The translations under genes and the position numbers were made by a program. The notes under the pieces were generated by a model. The model saw only the letters and a program-made list of their open reading frames with translations, had not been told where the DNA came from and did not search any database. DNA of 47,769 nucleotides, from positions 19,340 to 67,108 of the forward strand of contig JAAVCF010000002.1 of NCBI GenBank assembly GCA_014802445.1, in the 5' to 3' direction. The stretch comes from Bacteroides sp. (GTDB lineage Bacteria; Bacteroidota; Bacteroidia; Bacteroidales; Muribaculaceae). This document shows positions 1-8,027 of this stretch, piece after piece (the stretch's first letter is position 1; the number at the start of each line of letters is the position of its first letter).

Positions 1-909
1 ATCACAACCTATAAGGCGCTGAAAAAGCTTATCAAGGAAGAACGACCGGATAAGATTTTTGCGTATCAGGCCAAGACAATAGTTTATGGCATCCTTGCAG
101 CCCACACTGCCGACAAGAGCATTGAGAACTATCCCTTGGTGGCGGGCCTTGGCTCAATATTCAGAGGAACCGGCTTAAAGTCAAAGCTCGTGAGAACGGT
201 TCTCAGCGCTCAATATAAGCTTGCCTTCAGACGCTCACAGAAAGTGATTTTCCAGAACAGTGATGACAGAGACGAGCTTATTTCCCGCGGCCTGCTGAAA
301 GGGAGTCAAGCAGAGATAATCAACGGGTCAGGGGTGAATCTGGCCAAATTCACTGTGCAACCACTATCCTCTCAGAGGGCTATCCTCTTTATAGGCAGAC
401 TGATCAGGGACAAAGGTGTGGGAGAATATCTTGAGCTTGCCAGGAGAATCAAGGAGAGATACGGGGACGTGAGATGTCTGCTTGTGGGACCTTATGACAC
501 CAATCCGAGCGCTATCACCCCCGAAGACCTGAAACCATTGATAGACACCGGCGTGGTGGAATACTTCGGCGAGCAGTCAGATGTGAGACCTTACATCAAT
601 GAATGCACGGTGTATGTGCTTCCGTCGTATCACGAAGGCACCCCCAAAACGGTGCTTGAAGCGATGGCAAGCGGCCGACCGGTTGTGACCACGGATGCAC
701 CGGGATGTCGCGAAACAGTGGTGGATGGAGAGAATGGTTTCCTCGTAGCGGTTAAAGACGTTGACCAGCTTGAAACGGCTGTTGCCAAGATTCTTGATGA
801 TGCAGAGTTGGCTCAGAGGCTTGGCGGAAGGAGCCGAGAGATGGCGGAAGATAAGTATGACGTGGAGAAGGTGAATGCCTCAATCCTCAGGATTATGCAA
901 ATAAACTAA
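1..909 (+). CDS. Glycosyltransferase family 4, 5' end outside the window
   Basis: The frame is open from the first base, so the true start lies upstream and about 302 residues are visible. The visible part ends the N-terminal GT-B domain (VAGLGSIFRGTG) and contains the C-terminal GT4 domain: IGRLIRDKGVGEYLELARRI binds the nucleotide sugar, and PSYHEGTPKTVLEAMASGRP carries the E-x7-E motif. The resemblance is to enzymes that extend undecaprenyl-diphosphate-linked sugars (EpsD/PglA type); the sugar cannot be read from sequence. It is the last gene of its unit, followed by the terminator at 972-1020, so it may belong to a different polysaccharide unit from the genes starting at 2010. Confidence 0.9.
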   Translation: MTTYKALKKLIKEERPDKIFAYQAKTIVYGILAAHTADKSIENYPLVAGLGSIFRGTGLKSKLVRTVLSAQYKLAFRRSQKVIFQNSDDRDELISRGLLKGSQAEIINGSGVNLAKFTVQPLSSQRAILFIGRLIRDKGVGEYLELARRIKERYGDVRCLLVGPYDTNPSAITPEDLKPLIDTGVVEYFGEQSDVRPYINECTVYVLPSYHEGTPKTVLEAMASGRPVVTTDAPGCRETVVDGENGFLVAVKDVDQLETAVAKILDDAELAQRLGGRSREMAEDKYDVEKVNASILRIMQIN

Positions 910-971
910 AGGCTGAAGCCCACCGACGCATGGCAGAAGTTTAGAAGAATTTAGAGACATATATAGCAGAT

Positions 972-1020
972 AAAAAGCTGCCGGACCTCAGTTGGGGATT
1001 CGGCAGCTTTTTTCTTTTTT
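972..1020 (+). terminator. Rho-independent terminator after the first glycosyltransferase
   Basis: A perfect 12-bp stem (AAAAAGCTGCCG at 972-983 and CGGCAGCTTTTT at 1001-1012) is followed by a T-rich tail. It closes the transcript of the gene ending at 909. Confidence 0.9.
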
Positions 1021-1034
1021 AATCAGCTAATGGA

Positions 1035-1078
1035 TGACGAGGACATTTGCGCCGAAAGTGGCTCAAATGTTCTCGTCA
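1035..1078. repeat. Long imperfect inverted repeat (hairpin)
   Basis: Arms at 1035-1049 (core GACGAGGACATTTG) and 1064-1078 (core CAAATGTTCTCGTC) pair over 15 bp with one G-T position around a 14-nt loop. No T-run follows, so it does not look like a classical terminator. It could be an RNA element or a protein-binding palindrome. Confidence 0.6.
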
Positions 1079-1276
1079 GTTATATCCGGTCGTGGCGTTG
1101 ATTAAGCGCGAACAGAGAGCTGCAGGATAGAATGAGAATTGGCGAAACAGATTATCTGCAACCAATCAATTCTGTTGACTTCCATGTAAACGGCCACAGA
1201 CCTTATAACTTGAGATAAAGTTAAGCGTCAACTACCAGTTAGGCAAATATGCAGTCTTCGTTAAGAAACGATGCCA

Positions 1277-1301
1277 AAGATTTAGACACACTCTAAATCT
1301 T
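1277..1301. repeat. Perfect 10-bp inverted repeat
   Basis: AAGATTTAGA at 1277-1286 and TCTAAATCTT at 1292-1301 are separated by CACAC. It lies about 95 bp upstream of the promoter at 1396-1427. It could be an operator or a residual terminator; the sequence does not decide. Confidence 0.55.
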
Positions 1302-1395
1302 GATTTGTTAAACAGAACGTGAAGGAAGGGTATTCAATAGTAGGTAAATGTCGCTACAGCAGAGCGGGTGATACAGGGTCTTGTCAATCTATGGA

Positions 1396-1427
1396 TTTGC
1401 CTAAATGTAGAAAATTTCGTAAATTTG
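1396..1427 (+). promoter_or_regulatory. Bacteroidetes sigma-ABfr consensus promoter
   Basis: TTTG at 1396-1399, a 20-bp spacer and TAAATTTG at 1420-1427 match the TTTG-N19/21-TAnnTTTG consensus exactly. Transcription would start near 1433 and could drive the polysaccharide genes that begin at 2010, leaving a leader of roughly 570 nt. Confidence 0.7.
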
Positions 1428-1491
1428 CACTACTATTGCATATCTCTAAAACGAGATTGTGACAAAACATAATTATTTGGATTCATCTTTA

Positions 1492-1611
1492 ATGAATGCA
1501 AATACTGATACAGAAAGAGTTACGACAATGCCTCACGGCGTTGGCGACGCCGGAGGCGTGGAAAGCCTTAAATGGTGTGTTGCTATGATAAACAACTATA
1601 CCAAGAGGTGA
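1492..1611 (+). CDS. Possible 39-residue leader ORF
   Basis: An ATG-started ORF of 39 codons lies about 60 bp downstream of the expected transcription start of the promoter at 1396-1427. The peptide begins MNANTDTERV and resembles nothing I recognise. Its first part contains a GC-rich hairpin (GGCGT at 1537-1541, ACGCC at 1547-1551). It may be a leader peptide or chance; only the position after a good promoter supports it. Confidence 0.2.
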   Translation: MNANTDTERVTTMPHGVGDAGGVESLKWCVAMINNYTKR

Positions 1612-1642
1612 GTTTAGTCTTAACAGCACATTTGAAACATGA

Positions 1643-1789
1643 GGGCTCCATAGCCAAACATCGTGTGTTCGGTCTGTGGGAGAATTGTCACAAAGCTACG
1701 AGGAACACAGTGAATATGGCTACGGACACACGTATCGCTACGGCTATGGTTACGGTTACAACTACGGCGCTACAGGCAAGAAGAAGTAA
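1643..1789 (+). pseudogene. Remnant of a Wzc-type tyrosine autokinase C-terminal tail
   Basis: This frame, open from the stop just before 1643, ends in a Tyr/Gly-rich stretch (EYGYGHTYRYGYGYGYNYG) followed by ATGKKK and a stop. Tails like this, the autophosphorylated Tyr cluster, end bacterial BY-kinases (Wzc/CpsD/Ptk) of capsule loci. No kinase domain precedes it; the same frame upstream is interrupted by stops. I infer a kinase gene mostly deleted in a past recombination. A short Tyr-rich chance ORF is the alternative. Confidence 0.45.
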
Positions 1790-1859
1790 AGCCGGCGGCG
1801 CACACACATTCTCCTCTCTCCTCCCCTCCTCCACTGAGCCTCAACGATTGCGAGGAAAT

Positions 1860-1882
1860 GCCCGGCATAAGACTGGCCGGGC
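1860..1882. repeat. GC-rich hairpin downstream of the kinase-tail remnant
   Basis: GCCCGGC at 1860-1866 and GCCGGGC at 1876-1882 form a 7-bp stem with a 9-nt loop. No T-run follows. It may be what remains of a terminator for the lost kinase gene. Confidence 0.35.
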
Positions 1883-2009
1883 CTTAGAGACAGCAGCGTT
1901 TTAGGGCAGCGAATCATGGCAATGTCGGATGGTCGGCATGGAGTCATAGACGCTGAAAAGGCATAGGAAAAACACAACACAGAAACCTTTCATTTACATC
2001 ACGATTCTC

Positions 2010-3128
2010 ATGAACTGGTTATTAATTTACGTATGGGTGTTTGTCACGGTGGCACTCATTGCGGGGTTTATCCTGCCGCAGATTCTATTGATTGCTTTCA
2101 GGAAGAATCTTTTTGACGATATTGATCCGAGAAAGATTCACAAGGGAGCGGTGCCTCGCCTGGGCGGGATAGCTTTCTTTCCGGCCATTTTGTTTTCGAT
2201 TCTGATTGTGATGGGTCTCTGCTTCAAGTTCTACTCGACTGATGCGAGCTTGCTTGCAGGAAAAGATATTAGCGGGCTGTGTTTCATTGGGTGCGCGATT
2301 ATCATCCTCTATCTTATAGGGATGGCGGATGACCTGATTGGACTGAAGTATAGAGCCAAGTTCGGCTCTCAGATTCTGTCGGGGCTGCTGATTGTGGCCG
2401 GCGGGATTTACATTGACAATCTACATGGGTTTCTGTGGGTTTACGTGATGCCGATGTGGGCGGCGGTGGTGCTGACGGTGCTTCTTACCGTGTTCATTAC
2501 GAATGCTATTAACCTTATTGACGGCATTGACGGGTTGGCATCGGGGCTTAGCGCAATAGCGTGTGTGTTTTACGGGCTTGTTCTGACAAAAGCAGGATGT
2601 CATATTTACGCGATGCTTGCATATGCAACGCTCGGAGCGCTGGTGCCGTTCTTCTACTACAACGTGTTTGGCAACGCGAAAAAGCATAGCAAGATTTTTA
2701 TGGGCGACACGGGCGCGCTGACCATCGGACTGATTTTAAGCGTGCTGAGCATCAGAATCACTCAGATTGACGACGCGGAGTTTCCGACAAATTCAGCAGT
2801 GCTGGCTTTTGCGCCGCTGCTGATTCCATGTCTTGACGTTGTGAGGGTTTATATCCACCGCATAAAGGCACATCGCAATCCGTTTTTGCCTGACAAGACT
2901 CATATTCACCACAAGCTGCTGGCGCTGGGAATGCATCAGCGTGTGGCAATGCCGACGATTGTTGTGTCGAGCATGGTGCTGATAGCGCTGAACTACGTGC
3001 TGAGCTCGTTTATCAACATCACTCTGCTCTTCATCATCGACCTGGGACTGTGGTACTTGGTCAACAATCTGCTGTCTCGAGCCATCCGCTGCCGGGAGCG
3101 AAAAACCGGCGAAAAGCTTTATGAGTGA
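2010..3128 (+). CDS. Undecaprenyl-phosphate GlcNAc-1-phosphate transferase (WecA/TagO-like)
   Basis: A 372-residue polytopic membrane enzyme of the MraY/WecA family. It would move a sugar-1-phosphate, most likely GlcNAc-1-P, from UDP-sugar to undecaprenyl phosphate and so start the repeat unit. Family motifs are in order: GMADDLIGLKYRAK (Mg-binding acidic pair), NAINLIDGIDGLASG, FMGDTGAL and the His-rich cytoplasmic loop HRIKAHRNPFLPDKTHIHHK. Hydrophobic segments run through the whole length. It is the first complete gene after the non-coding junction. The WecB (6874) and WecG-type (22807) genes in the same locus fit GlcNAc as the first sugar. Confidence 0.92.
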   Translation: MNWLLIYVWVFVTVALIAGFILPQILLIAFRKNLFDDIDPRKIHKGAVPRLGGIAFFPAILFSILIVMGLCFKFYSTDASLLAGKDISGLCFIGCAIIILYLIGMADDLIGLKYRAKFGSQILSGLLIVAGGIYIDNLHGFLWVYVMPMWAAVVLTVLLTVFITNAINLIDGIDGLASGLSAIACVFYGLVLTKAGCHIYAMLAYATLGALVPFFYYNVFGNAKKHSKIFMGDTGALTIGLILSVLSIRITQIDDAEFPTNSAVLAFAPLLIPCLDVVRVYIHRIKAHRNPFLPDKTHIHHKLLALGMHQRVAMPTIVVSSMVLIALNYVLSSFINITLLFIIDLGLWYLVNNLLSRAIRCRERKTGEKLYE

Positions 3129-3172
3129 GAGACCGAGCGGAAAGCGTAAAATAAAGATTTTATTCAGCCACA

Positions 3173-4729
3173 TTGAGCACTTCAACCATAAATAATCAAG
3201 AATCACGTGTAAAGAAGACACTTTTGAATGCACGAGTCAACCTCGTGTTTTACTTTTTGACGCTCATTCTTAGCTTCTTTTCACGCAAGATTTTTTTGGA
3301 TTGCCTTGGGGCGAATTTTGTGGGTCTAACAGGCACCCTTCAAAACTTGTTAGGTTTTCTAAATTTAGCAGAACTTGGCATTGGGTCGGCTATTGGCTAC
3401 GTTCTATATAAGCCTTTATTTGAGAAAGACCAAACGAAAATTAATGAGATAATCTCAGTTATGGGTTACCTCTACCGATGGATTGGTTTCATTATACTCG
3501 GAAGCGGAATAATTCTCTCCTTCTTTCTCCCTCTTATCTTTCCGGACAGTAATACCGGTTTTAACATGCCTATTATTTATTTGGCCTATTATGCGTTTTT
3601 AACATCCTCATTAATAGGGTACTTCATAAATTATCGACAAAATCTTCTCGGAGCCGACCAGCGCAACTATGTTGTGACAGGATATTTTCAGACAATGAAC
3701 ATCATCAAGATTCTAATTCAAATGGTAACAGCTTACTATACGGGGTCTTACTATTTCTGGATTGGAATTGAATTGTTATTTGGTGTGCTCTATTCATTTA
3801 TTCTGAATTGGAAAATTAACCAAACTTATCCCTGGCTTAGAACAGAGGTAAAGCGAGGGCGAGAACTTCTTAGTGTTCACAATCAGGTGCTCACAAAAAC
3901 GAAGCAGCTTTTTATCCAGAAAATAAGCTATTTTGTGCAGTACCAAACGGTCCCTTTCCTTACGTATGCATTTGTGAATCTGCAGATTGTGGCATTTTAT
4001 GGGAATTATACCATAATAACAGACAAACTTGCGAATTTTGTCAATACATTTTTGGAGAGTAGCGGCGCCAGCATTGGGAATCTTATCGCCGAAGGTAATC
4101 GAACCAAAATTATCAATCTGTTTTGGGAGTTGCTGAGTATGCGCTATTTTATTGGAGGCACTTTTGCGTTTGCCATACTGGTACTTATAGAACCATTTAT
4201 ATCCATTTGGTTAGGTAAAAACTATCTTCTTTCTGACACTATAGTTTACCTTATAACCCTGAATGTCTTCATTGGCTATACTCGAGGAGGCGTGATGCAA
4301 TTTCTCTTCGGTTATGGAATGTTTGCAGATATATGGGCCCCGATAAGTGAAATCGTGATAAACCTTACTGTTGCCATAATTTGCGGTTCTCATTGGGGAT
4401 TGTCCGGTGTTCTTTTGGGCGGTCTTGTTAGTCAGATTCTCATCGTAGGAATTTGGAAACCAATCTATTTATTCTGGAAAGGTTTTAAGGAGCCTGTGTG
4501 GAAATATTGGCTTGGATTTATCAAGTTGGTAGTAACAGTTATTGTGCCCGCATTTATTGTGATTTATTTCATTAGCCCTCGCCTGAGCATTGATCCAGCC
4601 TCAAGCTATGTGAATTGGGTAATGTATGCAGTCATAACAGTGTTTATTTATGCAATAGTCGCTTTTTCGTTACTCTATATTTCATCAAACGGAATGCGCA
4701 GGTTTGTCCATAGATTCAGATTTAGATAA
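3173..4729 (+). CDS. Wzx-type oligosaccharide flippase
   Basis: A 518-residue integral membrane protein with about 12-14 hydrophobic segments, of the MOP/polysaccharide biosynthesis family. It would flip the undecaprenyl-linked repeat unit across the inner membrane. The N-terminus (NLVFYFLTLILSFFSRKIFL, then GLTGTLQNLLGFLNLAELGIG) is typical of the family. The frame has no ATG before the first membrane segment and a stop at 3152, so TTG at 3173 is the likely start. It is visibly more AT-rich than the WecA-like gene before it, suggesting a different origin. Confidence 0.88.
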   Translation: MSTSTINNQESRVKKTLLNARVNLVFYFLTLILSFFSRKIFLDCLGANFVGLTGTLQNLLGFLNLAELGIGSAIGYVLYKPLFEKDQTKINEIISVMGYLYRWIGFIILGSGIILSFFLPLIFPDSNTGFNMPIIYLAYYAFLTSSLIGYFINYRQNLLGADQRNYVVTGYFQTMNIIKILIQMVTAYYTGSYYFWIGIELLFGVLYSFILNWKINQTYPWLRTEVKRGRELLSVHNQVLTKTKQLFIQKISYFVQYQTVPFLTYAFVNLQIVAFYGNYTIITDKLANFVNTFLESSGASIGNLIAEGNRTKIINLFWELLSMRYFIGGTFAFAILVLIEPFISIWLGKNYLLSDTIVYLITLNVFIGYTRGGVMQFLFGYGMFADIWAPISEIVINLTVAIICGSHWGLSGVLLGGLVSQILIVGIWKPIYLFWKGFKEPVWKYWLGFIKLVVTVIVPAFIVIYFISPRLSIDPASSYVNWVMYAVITVFIYAIVAFSLLYISSNGMRRFVHRFRFR

Positions 4730-4730
4730 A

Positions 4731-5648
4731 ATGTCAGTAAAAAAAGCATTCGGAATTATCTTAAAAAAAATTGTTCCATTCAGAGTCTATAAATTGATTT
4801 GTAACGGTGCAATTTTAGTTCCGTCTTATTACAAAACGATAATTAATGATGCGGAACGGAATTTCGACATGGCATTGGGGGATAGTGATGAAAAAGAGAT
4901 TTTACTGATGCGTAAATATGGGCATATCTTGGACAAAGGGCTGCATCGGAAAGACGCTTCTCCGGGACATAGTGGTCGTTACTACCACTTGTTGAAGCAA
5001 TCTGTCAATCATCTTATCAAAACCAAATACGCTAATGACCCCACAGTTTTATGGGCGATTAAAAAACTTGAAGCCTATGAAAAACTACAAAGTGGCAATG
5101 GATTTGAACCTTTATGCGGACAAAAACCTGAGCATGTCATTTCGTTTAATGAATTCAAGGATTTAGTTGAAGCGCGCCGTTCTAATCGTGATTTTTCAGA
5201 TAAGCCTGTATTACAAGAAGATATGAACAAGCTTATTAGACTTGCGAATTGGGCATCCAGCAGTTGCAATAAACAGCCTATTTTCATTCATGCGACCAAT
5301 AATCCTGATTTAGCATCAAAGTGTCTTAAGTGTTGCAAAGGAGGTACGGGTTTCAGCAACCATATCCCTTCTTTTTGGGCATTTTCGGCAGATGTATTAG
5401 GTTATGTCTGGCCGAGCGAAATATACTTGCCAGTTGTAGATACATGTTTAGGAGTTCAAAATGTTATGTTAGGAGCAACGACATTGGGAATATCCGGCAC
5501 ACTCCTATCATGGGCTCAGAAAAGTTCAGAAGAAGAAGCTGAGCTGCGAAAGCTACTTAATATCCCAACGCATCATCAGATTGTTCTCTGCGCAGTGATG
5601 GGATATGCTAATTCAGAATTTGAGGTTCCAGCAAGAAAAGAGATATGA
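4731..5648 (+). CDS. Nitroreductase-family protein with N-terminal extension
   Basis: 305 residues starting at ATG 4731, one base after the flippase stop. The C-terminal half is nitroreductase-like: EARRSNRDFSDKPV is the FMN-phosphate-binding start of the fold, followed by ANWASSSCNKQPI and GVQNVMLGATTLGISG. The first 150 or so residues are an unassigned helical extension. The substrate is unknown. Its place next to a pyruvyl transferase gene, with a 4-nt overlap, suggests redox chemistry on a glycan, lipid or cofactor. Two A-runs (A7 at 4739-4745, A8 at 4763-4770) lie in the first dozen codons. Confidence 0.8.
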   Translation: MSVKKAFGIILKKIVPFRVYKLICNGAILVPSYYKTIINDAERNFDMALGDSDEKEILLMRKYGHILDKGLHRKDASPGHSGRYYHLLKQSVNHLIKTKYANDPTVLWAIKKLEAYEKLQSGNGFEPLCGQKPEHVISFNEFKDLVEARRSNRDFSDKPVLQEDMNKLIRLANWASSSCNKQPIFIHATNNPDLASKCLKCCKGGTGFSNHIPSFWAFSADVLGYVWPSEIYLPVVDTCLGVQNVMLGATTLGISGTLLSWAQKSSEEEAELRKLLNIPTHHQIVLCAVMGYANSEFEVPARKEI

Positions 5649-6877
5649 ATATATTCTTAGTCAATCAGTATTCAGGAAATAAAGGTGACCGAGCTGTGCT
5701 TTATGCAATGTGCCGGATTTTAAAGGCTCGGTACCCGAACGCTGGTATTACTGTAGCGACTTCCAATCCAGATTTATGGATAGGATATTCGTATTATCAA
5801 CACGAGGATATTCGCTTTGTTCCTTGGGCTTGGGATTACGACAATGTGTCAGCTGCAAAAGTCTATTGGAAAATACTTAATAAAATTAAGAAATACACAT
5901 TTACGACTATGAGAGAGACCTTTCTAAATGGACTCTCCATTGCCCGGTACTTTACTAATCCTGACTTTTATGATGCGTTAGTAAAGGCAGACGTTGTAAT
6001 CAGCGTAGGTGGACATCACTTTACTACATTGCTTTCAAAGGATTTGGTATCTGGAATTAATTTTGATGCCATGAGTATCCTTTCCCAAAAGCCAATGATA
6101 TGTTTTTCGCAATCTTTTGGGCCATTTGAGTTTTATAATGAACGTAACAGAAAACTTACTCAAAAACTTTTGAGTAAGTGCATTCTTATGCCACGTGAGA
6201 ATAACTCTCAGGAGTGTCTTAAAAAATTTATAGGAGACGGCGCGAACGTCATACCCACTTTTGAAAGTGTATTATCTCTTTCAGAATTCATTGAGTATAA
6301 ATCGATTGATAAAAGGGACAATGCTATTGGAATAGCTATATATTGTACACAATATAGAACGAGTGAGGAAAAGTCAACATATCAAAAGACACTTGCAAAA
6401 TTTTGTGACTATGTAATCTCTAAGGGTTACAATGTGAGATTCTTCCCGATGGAAATCAAGGGAACCGGCCCTGATGACCGCCCCTTTATCAATGAAATTA
6501 TTTCTAAAACACTGGCTCCAGAAAAGTGCAGCGTTTATTTTGAGGATTTAGAAACACAAGACCACTTGAATGAAGTGTCGAAATGCAAGGTGTTTCTCGG
6601 TCATAAGACTCATAGCACCATTTTTGCGTTAGCTACCGGCACCCCCCTCATGGCTATGGCCTATCACCCCAAGACTCTGGAATTTTTAACGCAATTTGGT
6701 ATGACGGAAAATGTTATTGTGGACACCAAATTGTCAATCGAGTGGCTCACAGAAACATTTGATAGAATATCCTCCTCGCTCGAAAGTATTAGCAAAAATG
6801 AGTATGCTAAATCGGTTGACTTTACAAACCGTATAAAGGAAGACATTTTTAAGGCTATAAATATAGTTACAAAATGA
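5645..6877 (+). CDS. Polysaccharide pyruvyl transferase family protein
   Basis: 410 residues of the CsaB/WcaK family (PF04230), which transfers a pyruvyl ketal from phosphoenolpyruvate to a sugar hydroxyl. Seen: the start MNIFLVNQYSGNKGDRAVLY, the central ISVGGHHF, SQSFGPFEF, and near the end GHKTHSTIFALATGTPLMAMAYHPK, which carries the conserved His of the family. No signal peptide, so cytoplasmic. The start overlaps the nitroreductase stop by 4 nt and its own stop overlaps wecB by 4 nt, indicating translational coupling. Confidence 0.88.
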   Translation: MNIFLVNQYSGNKGDRAVLYAMCRILKARYPNAGITVATSNPDLWIGYSYYQHEDIRFVPWAWDYDNVSAAKVYWKILNKIKKYTFTTMRETFLNGLSIARYFTNPDFYDALVKADVVISVGGHHFTTLLSKDLVSGINFDAMSILSQKPMICFSQSFGPFEFYNERNRKLTQKLLSKCILMPRENNSQECLKKFIGDGANVIPTFESVLSLSEFIEYKSIDKRDNAIGIAIYCTQYRTSEEKSTYQKTLAKFCDYVISKGYNVRFFPMEIKGTGPDDRPFINEIISKTLAPEKCSVYFEDLETQDHLNEVSKCKVFLGHKTHSTIFALATGTPLMAMAYHPKTLEFLTQFGMTENVIVDTKLSIEWLTETFDRISSSLESISKNEYAKSVDFTNRIKEDIFKAINIVTK

Positions 6878-8025
6878 AGAAAATAATGCTTGTATTCGGG
6901 ACCCGTCCCGAGGCTATTAAGATGGCTCCTCTGGTAAAAGAGTTTCAGAAATACCCTAAAGATTTTGAAACGGTTGTCTGTGTTACCGGCCAACACAGAC
7001 AGATGCTTGATCAGGTGTTGGAATTATTTGACATAAAGCCTGATTATGATCTGAATATTATGAAGCAGGGGCAGGATTTGTATGATGTGACCTCGCGAGT
7101 TCTCCTTGGAATGCGAGATGTGCTTCGTGAAGCTAAGCCTGATGTGGTTCTTGTGCACGGAGACACAACGACTTCAACAGCAGCTGCACTTGCAGCTTTT
7201 TATAACCAGACGCCTGTTGGACATGTGGAAGCAGGCCTCAGGACGCACAATATCTACTCTCCTTGGCCGGAAGAAATGAATCGACAGATTACAGGTAGAA
7301 TTGCTGTTTTTGATTTCGCACCTACACCTTTGAGCCGAGAAAACCTTCTGGCTGAAGGAGTTGCCAGTGATGCGATTCATGTGACAGGTAACACTGTTAT
7401 CGACGCCCTCTATATGGTTGTTGATAAAATTAAATCTGATAATCAACTTAAAGTCAAACTATCCGGAATGCTGAAAACAGCAGGATACGACACATCTCGG
7501 CTTGAAGGCAATAAGAAGTTGGTTCTTATTACGGGTCACAGAAGAGAGAACTTCGGTGACGGGTTCATCTCAATGTGTCGAGCTATTAAATCGCTTTCAG
7601 AAAAGTATCCCGAGGTGGATTTTGTTTATCCGATGCATTTGAATCCTAATGTGCGAAAGCCCATTCATGAGGTGTTTGGCAATGACCTGAGCAATCTTGG
7701 GAACATGTTCTTTATCGAACCTCTTGAATATCTGTCGTTTGTGTGTCTGATGGAGAAGTCGGACATCGTACTTACAGATAGCGGCGGGATACAAGAGGAA
7801 GCTCCCGGCTTGGGTAAGCCGGTGCTCGTGATGCGTGACACAACGGAGCGCCCAGAAGCACTAACAGCAGGAACCGTTAAACTTGTCGGTACTGATTACG
7901 ACAAGATTGTAGGCGAAGTTTCAGCACTGCTTGATAATGAAGACTATTATGAAGAAATGAGCCAGGCCGTCAATCCTTATGGGGACGGAAAGGCTTGTGA
8001 ACGAATTGTAGATGCACTGCGCTGA
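6874..8025 (+). CDS. wecB: UDP-N-acetylglucosamine 2-epimerase, non-hydrolysing
   Basis: 383 residues, normal length for WecB/MnaA. It interconverts UDP-GlcNAc and UDP-ManNAc in the cytoplasm. Motifs: GTRPEAIKMAPL at the N-terminus, HGDTTT, GHVEAGLRT, PEEMNRQ, GNTVIDAL, TGHRRENFG and DSGGIQEEAPGLGKPVL. The ATGA start overlaps the previous stop. No WecC dehydrogenase is in the window, so the product is probably used as UDP-ManNAc by the WecG-type transferase at 22807. Confidence 0.95.
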   Translation: MKKIMLVFGTRPEAIKMAPLVKEFQKYPKDFETVVCVTGQHRQMLDQVLELFDIKPDYDLNIMKQGQDLYDVTSRVLLGMRDVLREAKPDVVLVHGDTTTSTAAALAAFYNQTPVGHVEAGLRTHNIYSPWPEEMNRQITGRIAVFDFAPTPLSRENLLAEGVASDAIHVTGNTVIDALYMVVDKIKSDNQLKVKLSGMLKTAGYDTSRLEGNKKLVLITGHRRENFGDGFISMCRAIKSLSEKYPEVDFVYPMHLNPNVRKPIHEVFGNDLSNLGNMFFIEPLEYLSFVCLMEKSDIVLTDSGGIQEEAPGLGKPVLVMRDTTERPEALTAGTVKLVGTDYDKIVGEVSALLDNEDYYEEMSQAVNPYGDGKACERIVDALR

Positions 8026-8027
8026 CT

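Larger units (their letters stand above)
1021..2009. other. Gene-poor junction between two polysaccharide gene sets
   Basis: About 1 kb without a convincing complete gene. It holds a 15-bp hairpin (1035-1078), a 10-bp inverted repeat (1277-1301), a consensus promoter (1396-1427), a 39-codon ORF of unknown reality (1492-1611), a probable remnant of a tyrosine-kinase tail (1643-1789) and a 7-bp GC hairpin (1860-1882). Open frames that pass through it have an unprotein-like composition. Confidence 0.6.

Noticed and set aside
1035..1301. Invertible promoter bounded by inverted repeats, as in Bacteroides capsule loci
   Set aside because: The two palindromes are unrelated to each other and each is a local hairpin; no matching inverted repeats flank the promoter at 1396-1427.
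1572..1904. 110-codon plus-strand ORF in the junction
   Set aside because: Thr/Arg-rich translation with no family resemblance. It runs in another frame over the Tyr/Gly tail and the hairpin; no supporting signals.
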